Positions 51,179 through 59,688 of a stretch of DNA of 64,000 nt are shown in pieces. Below the pieces are notes generated by a model, which searched no databases, was not told the origin of the DNA, and saw only the letters and a list, made by a program, of their open reading frames with translations. The DNA lies in the NCBI GenBank assembly GCA_023436885.1, contig JAEZHI010000048.1, forward strand, positions 1 through 64,000, written 5' to 3'. Numbering within the stretch: the stretch's first letter is position 1; the number at the start of each line of letters is the position of its first letter. The stretch comes from Pseudomonadota bacterium. Lineage in GTDB: Bacteria; Pseudomonadota; Alphaproteobacteria; Rhizobiales; Pleomorphomonadaceae. The translations under genes were made by a program, and so were the position numbers.

Positions 51179-51610
51179 TCATGCGCTGGCGGTCAAAGCG
51201 TTCCAGGCGGCGAGAGAATCCATATAGTCCCGCCAGTGAGCGATCTTGCGCTTCTCGATCCTGACGACCGAGCAGAAGCGGTTGTCGTAGTGCACGCCGG
51301 TTTCGAGGATCGTTCCGTGCACCTCGTATTCGATCACCACGACGGTGCCGCCATCCGTCTTGTGAACGACGGCCTTGTCGGCCGATCGCAGCGCGATGGC
51401 GCCGACATAGCCTTCGAAGGCGGCCATCAGATCGGCGCGCCCGGTGATGATGCGCGGCCAGCCGGGCACATCGTAGAGCACTTCATAGACGGTCTCGTCG
51501 GTCAGCGTATCGAAGAAATGCTCGCCGTCGACGAGGTCGCCGAGCGCCGTCCTGACGAGATCGAAGTAGGGGGCGGCGGGTTGGTAGAGGGCATATTGTC
51601 CGCTTGGCAT
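51179..51610 (-). CDS. NTF2-like (SnoaL-type) protein
   Basis: A 143-residue single-domain alpha+beta-barrel protein. MPSGQYALYQPAAPYFDLVR begins with the N-terminal helix, followed by DGEHFFDTLTDETVYEVLYD and FEGYVGAIALRSADKAVVHK. The fold fits SnoaL-like polyketide cyclases or ketosteroid isomerase-type proteins, but no catalytic residue is certain. GGAGAGAGACAG precedes the ATG. It is the first gene of the azoR operon and may process the same substrate. Confidence 0.82.
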   Translation of the reverse strand: MPSGQYALYQPAAPYFDLVRTALGDLVDGEHFFDTLTDETVYEVLYDVPGWPRIITGRADLMAAFEGYVGAIALRSADKAVVHKTDGGTVVVIEYEVHGTILETGVHYDNRFCSVVRIEKRKIAHWRDYMDSLAAWNALTASA

Positions 51611-51704
51611 CTGTCTCTCTCCGGTTTGCGAGGTTGCTTACCAAGTGAGAGCTACATATAATCCGGAAGCTTATTCCTCGGAAGAAGGCACTTTGACATC
51701 AGTC

Positions 51705-51722
51705 ACTTACGTTGAGGTAAGT
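51705..51722. promoter_or_regulatory. HxlR operator overlapping the hxlR ribosome-binding site
   Basis: ACTTAC (51705-51710) and GTAAGT (51717-51722) are perfect inverted arms around GTTGAG. The site contains the GAGG that serves the ATG at 51724, so a bound regulator would block its own expression as well as the divergent operon. Confidence 0.7.
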
Positions 51723-51723
51723 T

Positions 51724-52119
51724 ATGGCAAAGCCGAACCAGATCAGGCAGTTGGACCCGGCGGCGATTTGCCGGACCTCGGACCCGCTGGCCGTTCGGGA
51801 GCTGCTGACCAAGATCGGCGACAAGTGGACGATCTTCGTCGTGCTCTCGCTCGACCTGCTCGGCGGCCGCGCCCGGTTTTCCGAGCTGGAGCGCGCGGTG
51901 CCCGGCATCTCGCAGCGCATGCTCTCGGCCACGCTGAAGAACCTCGAACGCGACGGCATGGTGCTCCGCGAAGTGTTCCCCGAGGTGCCGCCCCGCGTCG
52001 AATACGAAATGACGAGCCTCGGCCAGAGCCTGCTGCGGCCCACCCAGGGGCTGGTCGACTGGGCCAAGGAAAACTGGGAGCAGGTGAGGCAGGCGCAGTC
52101 GGAGTATGACGCGCGGTAG
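51724..52119 (+). CDS. HxlR-family transcriptional regulator
   Basis: A 131-residue winged-helix regulator. DPLAVRELLTKIGDKWTIFV and ARFSELERAVPGISQRMLSA, then TLKNLERDGMVLREVFPEVP and PRVEYEMTSLGQSL, are the full HxlR pattern, with the conserved cysteine in AICRTSDPL near residue 17. Such regulators (HypR, QorR, YodB) sense quinones, diamide or aldehydes through that cysteine. It is divergent from the NTF2-azoR operon and has a palindromic operator at its own start, so it is probably a repressor of azoR induced by electrophiles. Confidence 0.92.
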   Translation: MAKPNQIRQLDPAAICRTSDPLAVRELLTKIGDKWTIFVVLSLDLLGGRARFSELERAVPGISQRMLSATLKNLERDGMVLREVFPEVPPRVEYEMTSLGQSLLRPTQGLVDWAKENWEQVRQAQSEYDAR

Positions 52120-52340
52120 GGGAGAGACGACGAGGATTGATCTGTGCCCCTACGACCGGTGTCACGTCTCGCTGGTGCGCGGAGGGGGCAAGCGACCGGA
52201 GCGATGAGATCGACCACGCGCGCTTGACCTTTGTTCGCGTCATGATCGCAAGCTGCGAAAGCATGCCAGAGGCAGTGATGGACGCGGTGTTGGCGCGGTT
52301 GGCGGCGATCCTGGAGTGAGACGGGTGCGTTCACGGCGCC

Positions 52341-52630
52341 CTATATCGGCCGCTCGCCCCATCCTGCCTGAGGTCCTCGCTTTCGCAAGGAAGACAGATT
52401 TATATATAGGGATGACAGGCGGTTAGGTGGTTGCCCCTTCCCACCACGCTGTCATTCCGCGCAGTCCAGCTATCTCCCCTTGATATCAAGCTGTCTTCCT
52501 TGCGAAAGCGAGGACCTCAGGACGAGTGAAGCGAAGGGGTAGTATAGGGCGCTTGGCGAGGCGTGGGGGCTTTGGTGAGCCAATCGATATCCCCCAACAT
52601 GTGCAAGATTTGCACGGGTTCGACCAACCG
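52341..52630. repeat. Compound ~290-bp dispersed repeat, copy 2
   Basis: Same order as 50212-50496: right half-element, GGGATGACAGGCGGTTAGG spacer, left half-element, and the hairpin GTGCAAGATTTGCAC at 52601-52615 followed by GGGTTCGACCAA. The two copies are near-identical over most of their length and flank the azoR-hxlR cluster. Confidence 0.82.
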
Positions 52631-52791
52631 AGCGGCGAGCGGCAGAGTTCTATGGGCTCGGTTGATCGCTTGGAGTATTCACTCATAAGTTGTCAATCAA
52701 ATGCGTGTATTCGCGTTTGCTGAGGCGCGTCGCCTCCTTGCTGCTGCGGTTAGCAAAAGGCAGCGTCTGTGAATCCCGTGAGCCTTAAACA

Positions 52792-53592
52792 ATGCGGCTG
52801 GCCCAACGACCTCGGCGTATTCACTCGGTAACTTTATTGCTTATTGCGCTATGTCTGGCTGCGTGTGGCACGCCACCACGAACGTTGTATTCGAAGTTTA
52901 CGATCGACGTTGAGACACCGGAGGGGACCAAGACTGGTGAAACCGTTGCGAAATACAGCATTGGTCCGAACGACGGGCTGCTGGCAGGCTTAAGCCCAGC
53001 AGGCATTAGGCTTGGATACTGGGGTGAGGCCACAGTTATAGATCTCGGAGATCGTGGTATTCTTTTCTGTGTGACCACTGCCGATTATTTGCGTTCGGCA
53101 AGGGTGCAGTGGAGAGGTAGCATACCGCAGATGGATTTCGTTTTGCGGCTGTTCCCACAACCTTACGACCCCGACCAACTTGCGGCTTACGCAGACCATT
53201 TGATAGGAACGCATCCGAAGATTGCCGTATCAATTGACCAACTTCCGCTCTTGATACGTTTTCGCGATCTGAACGATCCAAATAGTGCGGAACGTGTCGA
53301 TCCGAACGATTTGGCAACAAGCTTTGGTCCCGGCGTTCGCATTATTCGAAGCGAATTCGAGATCCTGCCGACGCCCAAGCAAAGCTGGTGGGCCAGCTGG
53401 TTTTCGTCTCCGCCGGAGATACCCATTACCAAAGCTATTCAGGCCGTTCTGCCGTGGCTTTCGCTTCCCAACGCACAACTTGATACTATGCTTGTTGGGC
53501 CAATGTGGGACCGCATCCACTATCCAATCATCACCGATCGACTGAACTTGAGTTCCTTCTTCTCGCCGTCATACATGCGGGATGTAAAGTGA
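52792..53592 (+). CDS. Predicted lipoprotein of unknown function
   Basis: A 266-residue protein with a lipoprotein signal: a basic N-terminus, hydrophobic segment and lipobox LAAC, so acylation would occur at Cys25. The mature part is hydrophilic and mostly beta-rich with several aromatic pairs (WWASWF, near residue 200). No family recognised. The region is less GC-rich than neighbours and rare codons are more frequent, suggesting horizontal acquisition. There is no strong Shine-Dalgarno before the ATG; the start is chosen by the signal peptide. It follows the dispersed repeat copy 2 and converges with the ClC gene. Confidence 0.7.
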   Translation: MRLAQRPRRIHSVTLLLIALCLAACGTPPRTLYSKFTIDVETPEGTKTGETVAKYSIGPNDGLLAGLSPAGIRLGYWGEATVIDLGDRGILFCVTTADYLRSARVQWRGSIPQMDFVLRLFPQPYDPDQLAAYADHLIGTHPKIAVSIDQLPLLIRFRDLNDPNSAERVDPNDLATSFGPGVRIIRSEFEILPTPKQSWWASWFSSPPEIPITKAIQAVLPWLSLPNAQLDTMLVGPMWDRIHYPIITDRLNLSSFFSPSYMRDVK

Positions 53593-53638
53593 TCGTCCCT
53601 AAACGGGCCAGTTTCGACATGCAGCCGGCGCTTTCCGC

Positions 53639-55405
53639 TCACCCTTCCCCCATCAGATCCCGCCGCGACTTGTCCAGCTCTTCCGCATATCTTCGCATCA
53701 GATACTGCTCGGTCAGCAATCCGATCACCCGCCTGGTCTGGCGGCTGTCGACGACGGCGAGTTCTTCGGCTTTGGCGCTGTCGAACAGGCCGGCGGCTTC
53801 GGAGACGTTCATGGAGGGGGTGAGCATGGCGTCGCGGTGGCGGAGGAGGGGGGCGATTTCGCCGCGGGTTTCGGTTCCGGCGGCGTAGGCGTCGGCCACC
53901 ACGACGATGCCGGCATAGGCGCCCTTGGCGTCGACGGCGATGGCGCGCTGGGTGGAGCCGAGGGGGAAGATGGCGCGGAAGGCGTCGAGCGTCAGCGTGG
54001 CGGAGACGGTGCGGACGTCGGAGCGCATCATCCTCGATACGGTGAGCGAGCGCATGCGGCCGATGTCGTGGGCGCTGCGGATGGTCTCGCCCCGGAGGTG
54101 CAGGCGCCAGGTGGAGAAGGAGTAGCCGAAGGTTTCGCGCACCACCACGGCCGAGACGACGGAGGCGGCGAGCACGGCGCCGGTGATCGAGAGGTCGCTG
54201 GTGGTCTCGAGCGCCAGGAAGGCCATGGTCATCGGGCCGCCGACCACGCCCACCGCCATGGCCGCCATGCCGACCACCGAGGCGAGCAGCGGCGACAGGT
54301 GCGGCAGGATGCCGGCATCGACGAGGAGCAGCGCATAGGCCTTGCCGAACAGGGCCCCGAGATAGAGCGAGGCGAAGAACAGGCCGCCGCGAAAGCCCGA
54401 GCCGAGCGAGACGGCCGAGGCCAGCACCTTCAGCACGAACAGCACCATCAGCATCTGCCAGCCGGCATCCGACTGGAGATCGACATGCAACGCGCCGTGG
54501 CCGGAGGAGAGGACATGCGGCGTCATCAGCGCCAGCGCGCCGACCAGCGCGCCGCCGATGGCGGGGCGGGCCCAGTTGGGGATCTTCGCCCAGCGGAAGG
54601 CGCGCTCGACGCCGGTGACCAGCTGCATGATGGCGACGGCGAGGAGGCCGCCGATCAGGCCGAGCAGAATGAAGGGCGTGAGATCGGCGGCGGTCAGCAC
54701 CGGCACCGGGCCGACTTCGATGGGGGTCTGCACGGCGCCGAGCCAGCCGGCGGTGAGGCTGGCGGCCAGCGAGGCGGCGAGCACCGGAGCGACGAGGGCC
54801 ACCGAATAGGTGCCGATGATCAGCTCGAAGCCATAGAAGGCGCCGGTGATCGGCGCGTCGAAGGCGGCGGAAATGGCGCCGGCCGCAGCGCAGCCAACCA
54901 GCGTGCGGATGTCGCGGCGGCGGAGGCGCATGGCCTCGGCGATGCGCGAGGCGAAGGCGGAGCTCGCCTGGGTGTAGCCGGCCTCGAGGCCGACGGAGGC
55001 GCCGAAGCCGGAGGAGATCATGGTCTGCACGGCGAGCAGCAGGCTCTCGGAGATCGACATGCGGCCGCCGTGCAGCGCGTTGGCCTCGATGGGGTCGACC
55101 GGCGGGCGGGCGAAGCGGCGGCGCAACAGCCAGGTGATCAGCGCCAGCACGATGCCGCCGGCAATGGGGATCAGCGCCAGCGCCGGGTGCGACAGGGTTT
55201 CCTGCCCGGAGAGCCGCTCGCCCGAGGGCAGGCCGTAGAGCAGCCGGTGGGCGAAGTTGGTGATCCAGCTCATGGTGGTGACCACGACGCCGGCAAGGCA
55301 GCCGACCCCGGTGGCCAGCGCCAGCAGCCCCAGTTCGCGGTAGCGGCGCAGCCGGATGAGGGCGCGGAGGCCGGCGACGGAAAGGGCGGAGACGACGTTA
55401 CGCAA
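53639..55405 (-). CDS. ClC-family chloride channel/antiporter with CBS domains
   Basis: A 588-residue membrane protein with the ClC core (about 10 or more membrane segments) in the first 430 residues. ISSGFGASVGLEAGYTQASS carries the gating-glutamate region and GSGFRGGLFFASLYLGALFG the second chloride-site loop. The C-terminal about 130 residues (TVSRMMRSDVRTVSATLTLD onward, then LTPSMNVSEAAGLFDSAKAE) are a pair of CBS domains, which bind nucleotides. Start is a TTG at 55405 without a good ribosome-binding site, and a start further inside is possible. Cl-/H+ exchange can aid acid resistance. Confidence 0.9.
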   Translation of the reverse strand: MRNVVSALSVAGLRALIRLRRYRELGLLALATGVGCLAGVVVTTMSWITNFAHRLLYGLPSGERLSGQETLSHPALALIPIAGGIVLALITWLLRRRFARPPVDPIEANALHGGRMSISESLLLAVQTMISSGFGASVGLEAGYTQASSAFASRIAEAMRLRRRDIRTLVGCAAAGAISAAFDAPITGAFYGFELIIGTYSVALVAPVLAASLAASLTAGWLGAVQTPIEVGPVPVLTAADLTPFILLGLIGGLLAVAIMQLVTGVERAFRWAKIPNWARPAIGGALVGALALMTPHVLSSGHGALHVDLQSDAGWQMLMVLFVLKVLASAVSLGSGFRGGLFFASLYLGALFGKAYALLLVDAGILPHLSPLLASVVGMAAMAVGVVGGPMTMAFLALETTSDLSITGAVLAASVVSAVVVRETFGYSFSTWRLHLRGETIRSAHDIGRMRSLTVSRMMRSDVRTVSATLTLDAFRAIFPLGSTQRAIAVDAKGAYAGIVVVADAYAAGTETRGEIAPLLRHRDAMLTPSMNVSEAAGLFDSAKAEELAVVDSRQTRRVIGLLTEQYLMRRYAEELDKSRRDLMGEG

Positions 55406-55530
55406 GGAGCTGACCCGGACTGACAGAGGCGGTCTCTCCTCCGTTTAGCCTGCTTTCATGTCGGAATGAAAGCCGGGTGCGGCGAAAGCGCGGCGGGCGG
55501 GTCGCGAAGGGCCGGGGCTTTCCCGTCGTG

Positions 55531-56370
55531 TCACGCGCAGCCGTTCAGGGCGTAGCCGGCGCCGGTTCGCTCGATCCGCGCGAAGCCGCGTTCCCCGAGA
55601 TGCATGCCGGCGATGAGCAGGCGTTCGGACGCCACGCAGTCGAGGAGTTTCGATCGCGTGGCGGCGGCGAGGTTCGCATCGAGATCGAAGGCGATGGAGA
55701 CGTCCGGGCGGGCGATCTGGATTGCTGGGAAATGTACGATGTCGCCCCAGATCAGCAGGCTGTCGGCGCCTGAATCGAGGCGATAGCCGGTGTGGCCGGC
55801 CGTGTGTCCCGGCAGGGAAAGGGCGGTGACGCCGGGCAGAACCTCGCCGCCAATGAAGGGGCACAGCCTGTCGCGGTTTTCCTCGAAGACCTTGCGCACG
55901 ACCAGAAAATTGGCGCGCGCCCGTTCGCTGGCGCGGGAAAGATTGCCGTCGTCCTGCCAGAAGGCGAGCTCGCTCTCGTTGAGGATGATTTCGGCATTGG
56001 GGAAGCCCGCATCGTCGGGCGTGTTTAACAGCCCGCCGATGTGATCGGGGTGGGCGTGGGTCAACAGGATGGCGTCGATATCGCTGGGGGCGACGCCTGC
56101 GAGAGACAGATTGTCCCTGAGCTTGCCGCCCGCGTGCCTGAGGCCGCCGGTGCCGGTGTCGACCAGGATGGTGCGGCCCTTCATGCGCAGAAGATAGCCG
56201 CTGGTGTGAATGGCGGTCGGGTCCCGCGCGCCGGTGCTCTCCTGCATCCGGCGTGCGTCGGCAGGGTCGATGTTGGAGAGGAAGCCGAGGCTTTCCGGCA
56301 TGTAGCCGTCGCTGATGGCGGTGACCGTGATATCGCCGATCTGCCGCGTGGGGAGTGGGGAGGCGGGCAT
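55531..56370 (-). CDS. Metallo-beta-lactamase fold hydrolase
   Basis: A 279-residue protein of the MBL superfamily (quorum-quenching lactonase/AttM-like branch). The zinc motif is ILLTHAHPDHIGG (about residues 101-113); further ligands are expected in LSLPGHTAGHTGYRL and LLIWGDIVHFP. Typical reactions are hydrolysis of lactones or other esters; the specific substrate is not deducible. The ATG at 56370 follows GGAGAAAGAC. It is the last gene of a three-gene operon with the tautomerase and the 56719 protein, all on the minus strand. Confidence 0.88.
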   Translation of the reverse strand: MPASPLPTRQIGDITVTAISDGYMPESLGFLSNIDPADARRMQESTGARDPTAIHTSGYLLRMKGRTILVDTGTGGLRHAGGKLRDNLSLAGVAPSDIDAILLTHAHPDHIGGLLNTPDDAGFPNAEIILNESELAFWQDDGNLSRASERARANFLVVRKVFEENRDRLCPFIGGEVLPGVTALSLPGHTAGHTGYRLDSGADSLLIWGDIVHFPAIQIARPDVSIAFDLDANLAAATRSKLLDCVASERLLIAGMHLGERGFARIERTGAGYALNGCA

Positions 56371-56384
56371 GTCTTTCTCCGGGA

Positions 56385-56711
56385 TCAATTGCGGGCGTGA
56401 ATTTGAGACGCCGCATAGCCGAAGCAGCGGATGCGCGCGGTGACGCCGGTGGCCTCACGGATGGCCGCGTCGAGCTCCGTCATGAAATGCTCCATGACAT
56501 CCGGCGTGCGCGAAGCCATCAGCCGGTAGCTGACCGAGGCAAACACCGGGTGGCCGCGTCCTGGCCGGACGGGCACGGCGATGATGTGGACGTTTTCCGG
56601 CGCTGCCTTGAGAACGCCGGTGCAAAGGCCGGCGCATCGATCGGTCAGGTCCGAAAGGCTTGCGTCGGACGGCATCTCGCTGGCGGCGATGAAGAAGGTG
56701 ACGTTGGGCAT
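56385..56711 (-). CDS. Tautomerase-family protein
   Basis: A 108-residue protein with the tautomerase fold. Pro2 (MPNVTFF) becomes the N-terminal catalytic proline after methionine removal. Length and APENVHIIAVPVRPGRGHPV, then YRLMASRTPDVMEHFMTELD, suit the dimeric cis-CaaD/MIF-like group, not the short 4-oxalocrotonate tautomerases. AGGACTACG precedes the ATG. It lies 7 bases after the preceding gene and 14 bases before the MBL hydrolase gene, so these three probably act on one ring or keto-acid substrate. Confidence 0.8.
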   Translation of the reverse strand: MPNVTFFIAASEMPSDASLSDLTDRCAGLCTGVLKAAPENVHIIAVPVRPGRGHPVFASVSYRLMASRTPDVMEHFMTELDAAIREATGVTARIRCFGYAASQIHARN

Positions 56712-56718
56712 CGTAGTC

Positions 56719-57258
56719 CTATCGAGCGGCCGCGACCGTACCGTTGCTGGTCAGTTGTGCGGTCATGGCTTCGTAGACGTGAAGGCCGGGCGGTAGATCG
56801 CCGATATCGGGCAGCCGGGCGTGGCCGGCCTTGGCGAGCCAGCGTTCGGCAGGAAACTTCTCCAGCTCGACGGCCTTGAGATGCGATGGGGAAAGGCCCA
56901 GCTCGGCAAGCGGTTGCGGCCCGGCGGTGGTCATGACGAGCAACTCGTCGGGCCCAACGGCGGGCGCCCGGTCGATGCCGTCGTAGAGATTGCGGTGCCA
57001 GTCGGTGATGTGCCGCTGCCAGCGGGCAAAGTTGCCGCCGCCTTTCTGGCGGTAGTCCTCGGCGGTGAGCACGTCGAGGCCGTCGATCGTGTGGAGAGCA
57101 AGATAGACGGGGCAGCCGGGGCTCAGCGCCTTGAAGCGCTGCGAGGTGTGGAAGCCGCCGACTGAGATCAGCGCCGGCAGCTTCTCCAGGCTGTAGAAAT
57201 CGTTCCACTCGGCTTCGCTTGCGGGATCGGCGAAGCTGCATTCCACGGTGTAAATCAC
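56719..57258 (-). CDS. Conserved hypothetical, dimeric alpha-beta barrel type
   Basis: A 179-residue soluble protein. MIYTVECSFADPASEAEWND and FYSLEKLPALISVGGFHTSQ suggest a ferredoxin-like dimeric alpha-beta barrel (EthD/ABM class), repeated after a linker. No specific function recognised. The start is a GTG preceded by GAGGAGG, a strong site. It is the first gene of the operon with tautomerase and MBL hydrolase and is divergent from the LysR regulator at 57395, the likely controller. Confidence 0.78.
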   Translation of the reverse strand: MIYTVECSFADPASEAEWNDFYSLEKLPALISVGGFHTSQRFKALSPGCPVYLALHTIDGLDVLTAEDYRQKGGGNFARWQRHITDWHRNLYDGIDRAPAVGPDELLVMTTAGPQPLAELGLSPSHLKAVELEKFPAERWLAKAGHARLPDIGDLPPGLHVYEAMTAQLTSNGTVAAAR

Positions 57259-57299
57259 TTGATCCTCCTCGGCCGGGCGGGCATCGCCTTTGCCTCATG

Positions 57300-57350
57300 T
57301 TGATCTTTGATCAAGCTAGTCGCACTCTAGGGCCGCGAATATCGATATTC
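57300..57350. promoter_or_regulatory. Two palindromes in the divergent LysR promoter
   Basis: TTGATC (57300-57305) / GATCAA (57309-57314) around TTT, and the perfect 14-bp palindrome GAATATCGATATTC (57337-57350). They lie between the 56719 operon and the LysR gene and are candidate regulator sites. Confidence 0.5.
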
Positions 57351-57394
57351 TCTCATGCTTCAGTGAGCGAATGTCATTGAGAGTGGAGAGGCGG

Positions 57395-58285
57395 ATGCGC
57401 CGCAGAATTCCGAGCCATTCGGCGCTGATGGCCTTCGAGGCGGCGGCCCGCCATGGCAGCTTCACCCATGCGGCGGAGGAGCTGGCGCTGACCGAAGGGG
57501 CGATCAGCCGGCAGATCGGTCGCCTCGAAGCCTTCCTTGGCGTCACACTGTTCGAGCGCGTCGGCAACCGCGTACGGCTGTTGCCCAATGGCGAACGCTA
57601 TGCGGCGCAGGTTCGCGAGGCGCTTGATCGCCTTGAGCGCGACAGCAACTACCTGATGGGCCAGCCCATGGATGGCGCGAGCCTTGACATCGCCATCCTG
57701 CCGACCTTCGCCACCCGCTGGCTGATCCCCCGTCTCGGTCGGTTCAGGGCGCGGCATCCGAACGTCACCGTGCATCTTGCCGAGCGGATGGAGCCCTTCG
57801 TTCTCGCCGGCAGCGGCTTTGACGCGGCCATCCACTTCGAGCATCCGGCCTGGGCAGGGATGCGGACCTATCGCCTGCTGCACGAAGTGCTGGTGCCGGT
57901 CTGCCACCCGGCACTGCTGGACGGACGAGACGCCGCGACGGCCCTCGACGCGCTGCCGCGTCTTCATCGTCGCCAGAACCCGGAGGCCTGGCAGCTCTAC
58001 GCCGAGGAGAGCGGGGTTGCGCTCGGAAACCCGGCGATCGGCGCGCGCTACGATCTCCATGCCATGCTGATCGAGGCGGCGCTGGCCGGCCTCGGTGTCG
58101 CGCTGGTGCCGCGCCTTTACGTCGAGGCCGATCTCGCGGCCGGCCGGCTGGTCGCGCCCTGGCCGGAGGGGCGGTCGATCTCCAAGACGTTCTGCCTCGT
58201 GCTTCCCGAGCCGGTGCGGCTGAGCGAGGGGCCGCTCCAGGCCTTCGCCGACTGGATCGTCGAAGAGACAAGATCGGTTGCGTGA
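57395..58285 (+). CDS. LysR-family transcriptional regulator (GcvA-like)
   Basis: A 296-residue LysR regulator: FEAAARHGSFTHAAEELALT and EGAISRQIGRLEAFLGVTLF hold the helix-turn-helix, and the substrate domain begins SLDIAILPTFATRWLIPRLG, typical of the GcvA branch. ATGs at 57371 and 57395 are possible; GTGGAGAGGCGG just before 57395 favours it. It is divergent from the three-gene tautomerase/MBL operon and likely controls it. It converges with the AraC gene at 58309. Confidence 0.9.
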   Translation: MRRRIPSHSALMAFEAAARHGSFTHAAEELALTEGAISRQIGRLEAFLGVTLFERVGNRVRLLPNGERYAAQVREALDRLERDSNYLMGQPMDGASLDIAILPTFATRWLIPRLGRFRARHPNVTVHLAERMEPFVLAGSGFDAAIHFEHPAWAGMRTYRLLHEVLVPVCHPALLDGRDAATALDALPRLHRRQNPEAWQLYAEESGVALGNPAIGARYDLHAMLIEAALAGLGVALVPRLYVEADLAAGRLVAPWPEGRSISKTFCLVLPEPVRLSEGPLQAFADWIVEETRSVA

Positions 58286-58308
58286 TTTGTCCGTGCCGGA
58301 ACGGATGG

Positions 58309-59268
58309 TCAGGTGCGGGGGCGCCTGGTCGTCTCCGACGGGAGCTCTCCGAACATGTTGCGGTAAGCGCGGGCGAAGTGACCGAAGCTGGTAAAGCCGC
58401 ATCGGAGAGCAACCATCATCGCCGAGGGCGCCGGCGTCTGACTCAACATGTCGCGGGCGTTCTCCAGGCGAAGTCGCTTGATGAAGTCGTGCGGCGTCTC
58501 GCCGTATCGACGGACGAAGTCGTTGTGGACCGTTCTGCCACTGGTGCCGGCGACCTCCGCCAGATCCTCCATGCGCAGGGTCTTGTTCCAGTTCTCGCGG
58601 ATATAGTCTTCGACGCGTTCAAGCCGGCCGCTGCGCGGTACCCGCTTGCGGAACAGGTGGGCGTGGGAATGCTGGCCATATAGCAGCAGCCGGATGGCAA
58701 TCGCCTCCTCGAAATTTCCCCAATAAGCTTTCTGGAAGGGCAAGGCCACTTCCTTGAATTCCCGAGCGATGGTTACAGAAGCGCCGCGCACGAATTCGCT
58801 GAACAAAGAATTCAGCGGGTCGGGTTGCTCGAACTCGATCGGGCCCTTGATCGGGTCACCCAGCAACCGCTCCGCGAGGTGTTGCAGCCTCTTCGGACAG
58901 ATACGCAGCGCAAGGCTTCGGTAGCCATCAGGATGGGTTTCGCGTGCGGGCAGGCCCGCGGGAAGGACATAGCCCGCCTGGCGAGGATCGATGGAAAACT
59001 CCGTGGAGCCGATGCGCAGGTCGACATGATGTTCCAGCTGAAACACGAAGCGAAGATAGTCGACCGGTTCGAACTCGAACGCCGAGGAAAAGTCGCTCGA
59101 TAGATAGAATAGGGACGCCGTCTGTCCGGAGTAACTTCGGCACGTGAACGAAGGCCTGGGTTTCGCACTCGACGCTTTCAAAACGCGACCCGAAGCAACA
59201 GTGACGACAAGATTTTCCAGCTCGGAGACCGAGTTGATCTCCAGATCGTTACAACCATTGAGAAGCAT
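58309..59268 (-). CDS. AraC-family transcriptional regulator
   Basis: A 319-residue regulator with the AraC DNA-binding domain in the last 100 residues: LRMEDLAEVAGTSGRTVHND, then FVRRYGETPHDFIKRLRLEN and MMVALRCGFTSFGHFARAYR. The N-terminal 200 residues resemble AraC-binding-like-domain proteins (AraC_binding_2 type: FEPVDYLRFVFQLEHHVDLR). Ligand unknown. Its upstream side is a long AT-rich region shared with the chemoreceptor gene at 59689. It converges with the LysR gene. Confidence 0.88.
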   Translation of the reverse strand: MLLNGCNDLEINSVSELENLVVTVASGRVLKASSAKPRPSFTCRSYSGQTASLFYLSSDFSSAFEFEPVDYLRFVFQLEHHVDLRIGSTEFSIDPRQAGYVLPAGLPARETHPDGYRSLALRICPKRLQHLAERLLGDPIKGPIEFEQPDPLNSLFSEFVRGASVTIAREFKEVALPFQKAYWGNFEEAIAIRLLLYGQHSHAHLFRKRVPRSGRLERVEDYIRENWNKTLRMEDLAEVAGTSGRTVHNDFVRRYGETPHDFIKRLRLENARDMLSQTPAPSAMMVALRCGFTSFGHFARAYRNMFGELPSETTRRPRT

Positions 59269-59688
59269 AAACAGAAATCCAAAGTTACAATCGCCCGCTT
59301 TAATTCAAGCGGTCGAATTAAATCGATAGGTTCCTAACAAGGCGAACTATTGCACAGCCGTCTTCCGGATTCGAATTTTTTCGAAGAAATAGGCAAAAAC
59401 GGGATTTTCAGACGGTTAATATGATTATTGTTAAATCCTAACATCCGAATGTCGAAGATTATTTCCGTTCTCTTCGATTTATATAATAGCGAATCGATGT
59501 TTTATAGAAGAAGAAATGAAGGATTGTATTTATTATATATTTGACATTAAAAATAAAAATTCATACTAGAATCAAATACAGGCGGATTTTATCTTCTTAA
59601 GTTCAGGCATTGTCTTCGACCCATGCGGATTGCATGGCGGCTTTTGCAGTTTGTGGGGATGCGGCAACTCTACAGTTGGGAGAATGGA
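59269..59688. other. AT-rich divergent promoter region
   Basis: About 420 bases with a striking drop in GC, especially 59380-59580. It contains several T/A runs and a possible sigma-70-type promoter at 59541-59569 for the chemoreceptor gene. No gene recognised. Confidence 0.6.
59541..59569 (+). promoter_or_regulatory. Candidate promoter of the chemoreceptor gene
   Basis: TTGACA (59541-59546) with a 17-base spacer to TACTAG (59564-59569). The -35 is perfect and the -10 weak. It reads towards the ATG at 59689, leaving a leader of about 110 bases. Confidence 0.55.

Noticed and set aside
53837..55423. 528-codon open frame on the plus strand
   Set aside because: Antisense to the ClC gene; Gly/Asp/His-rich low-complexity product.
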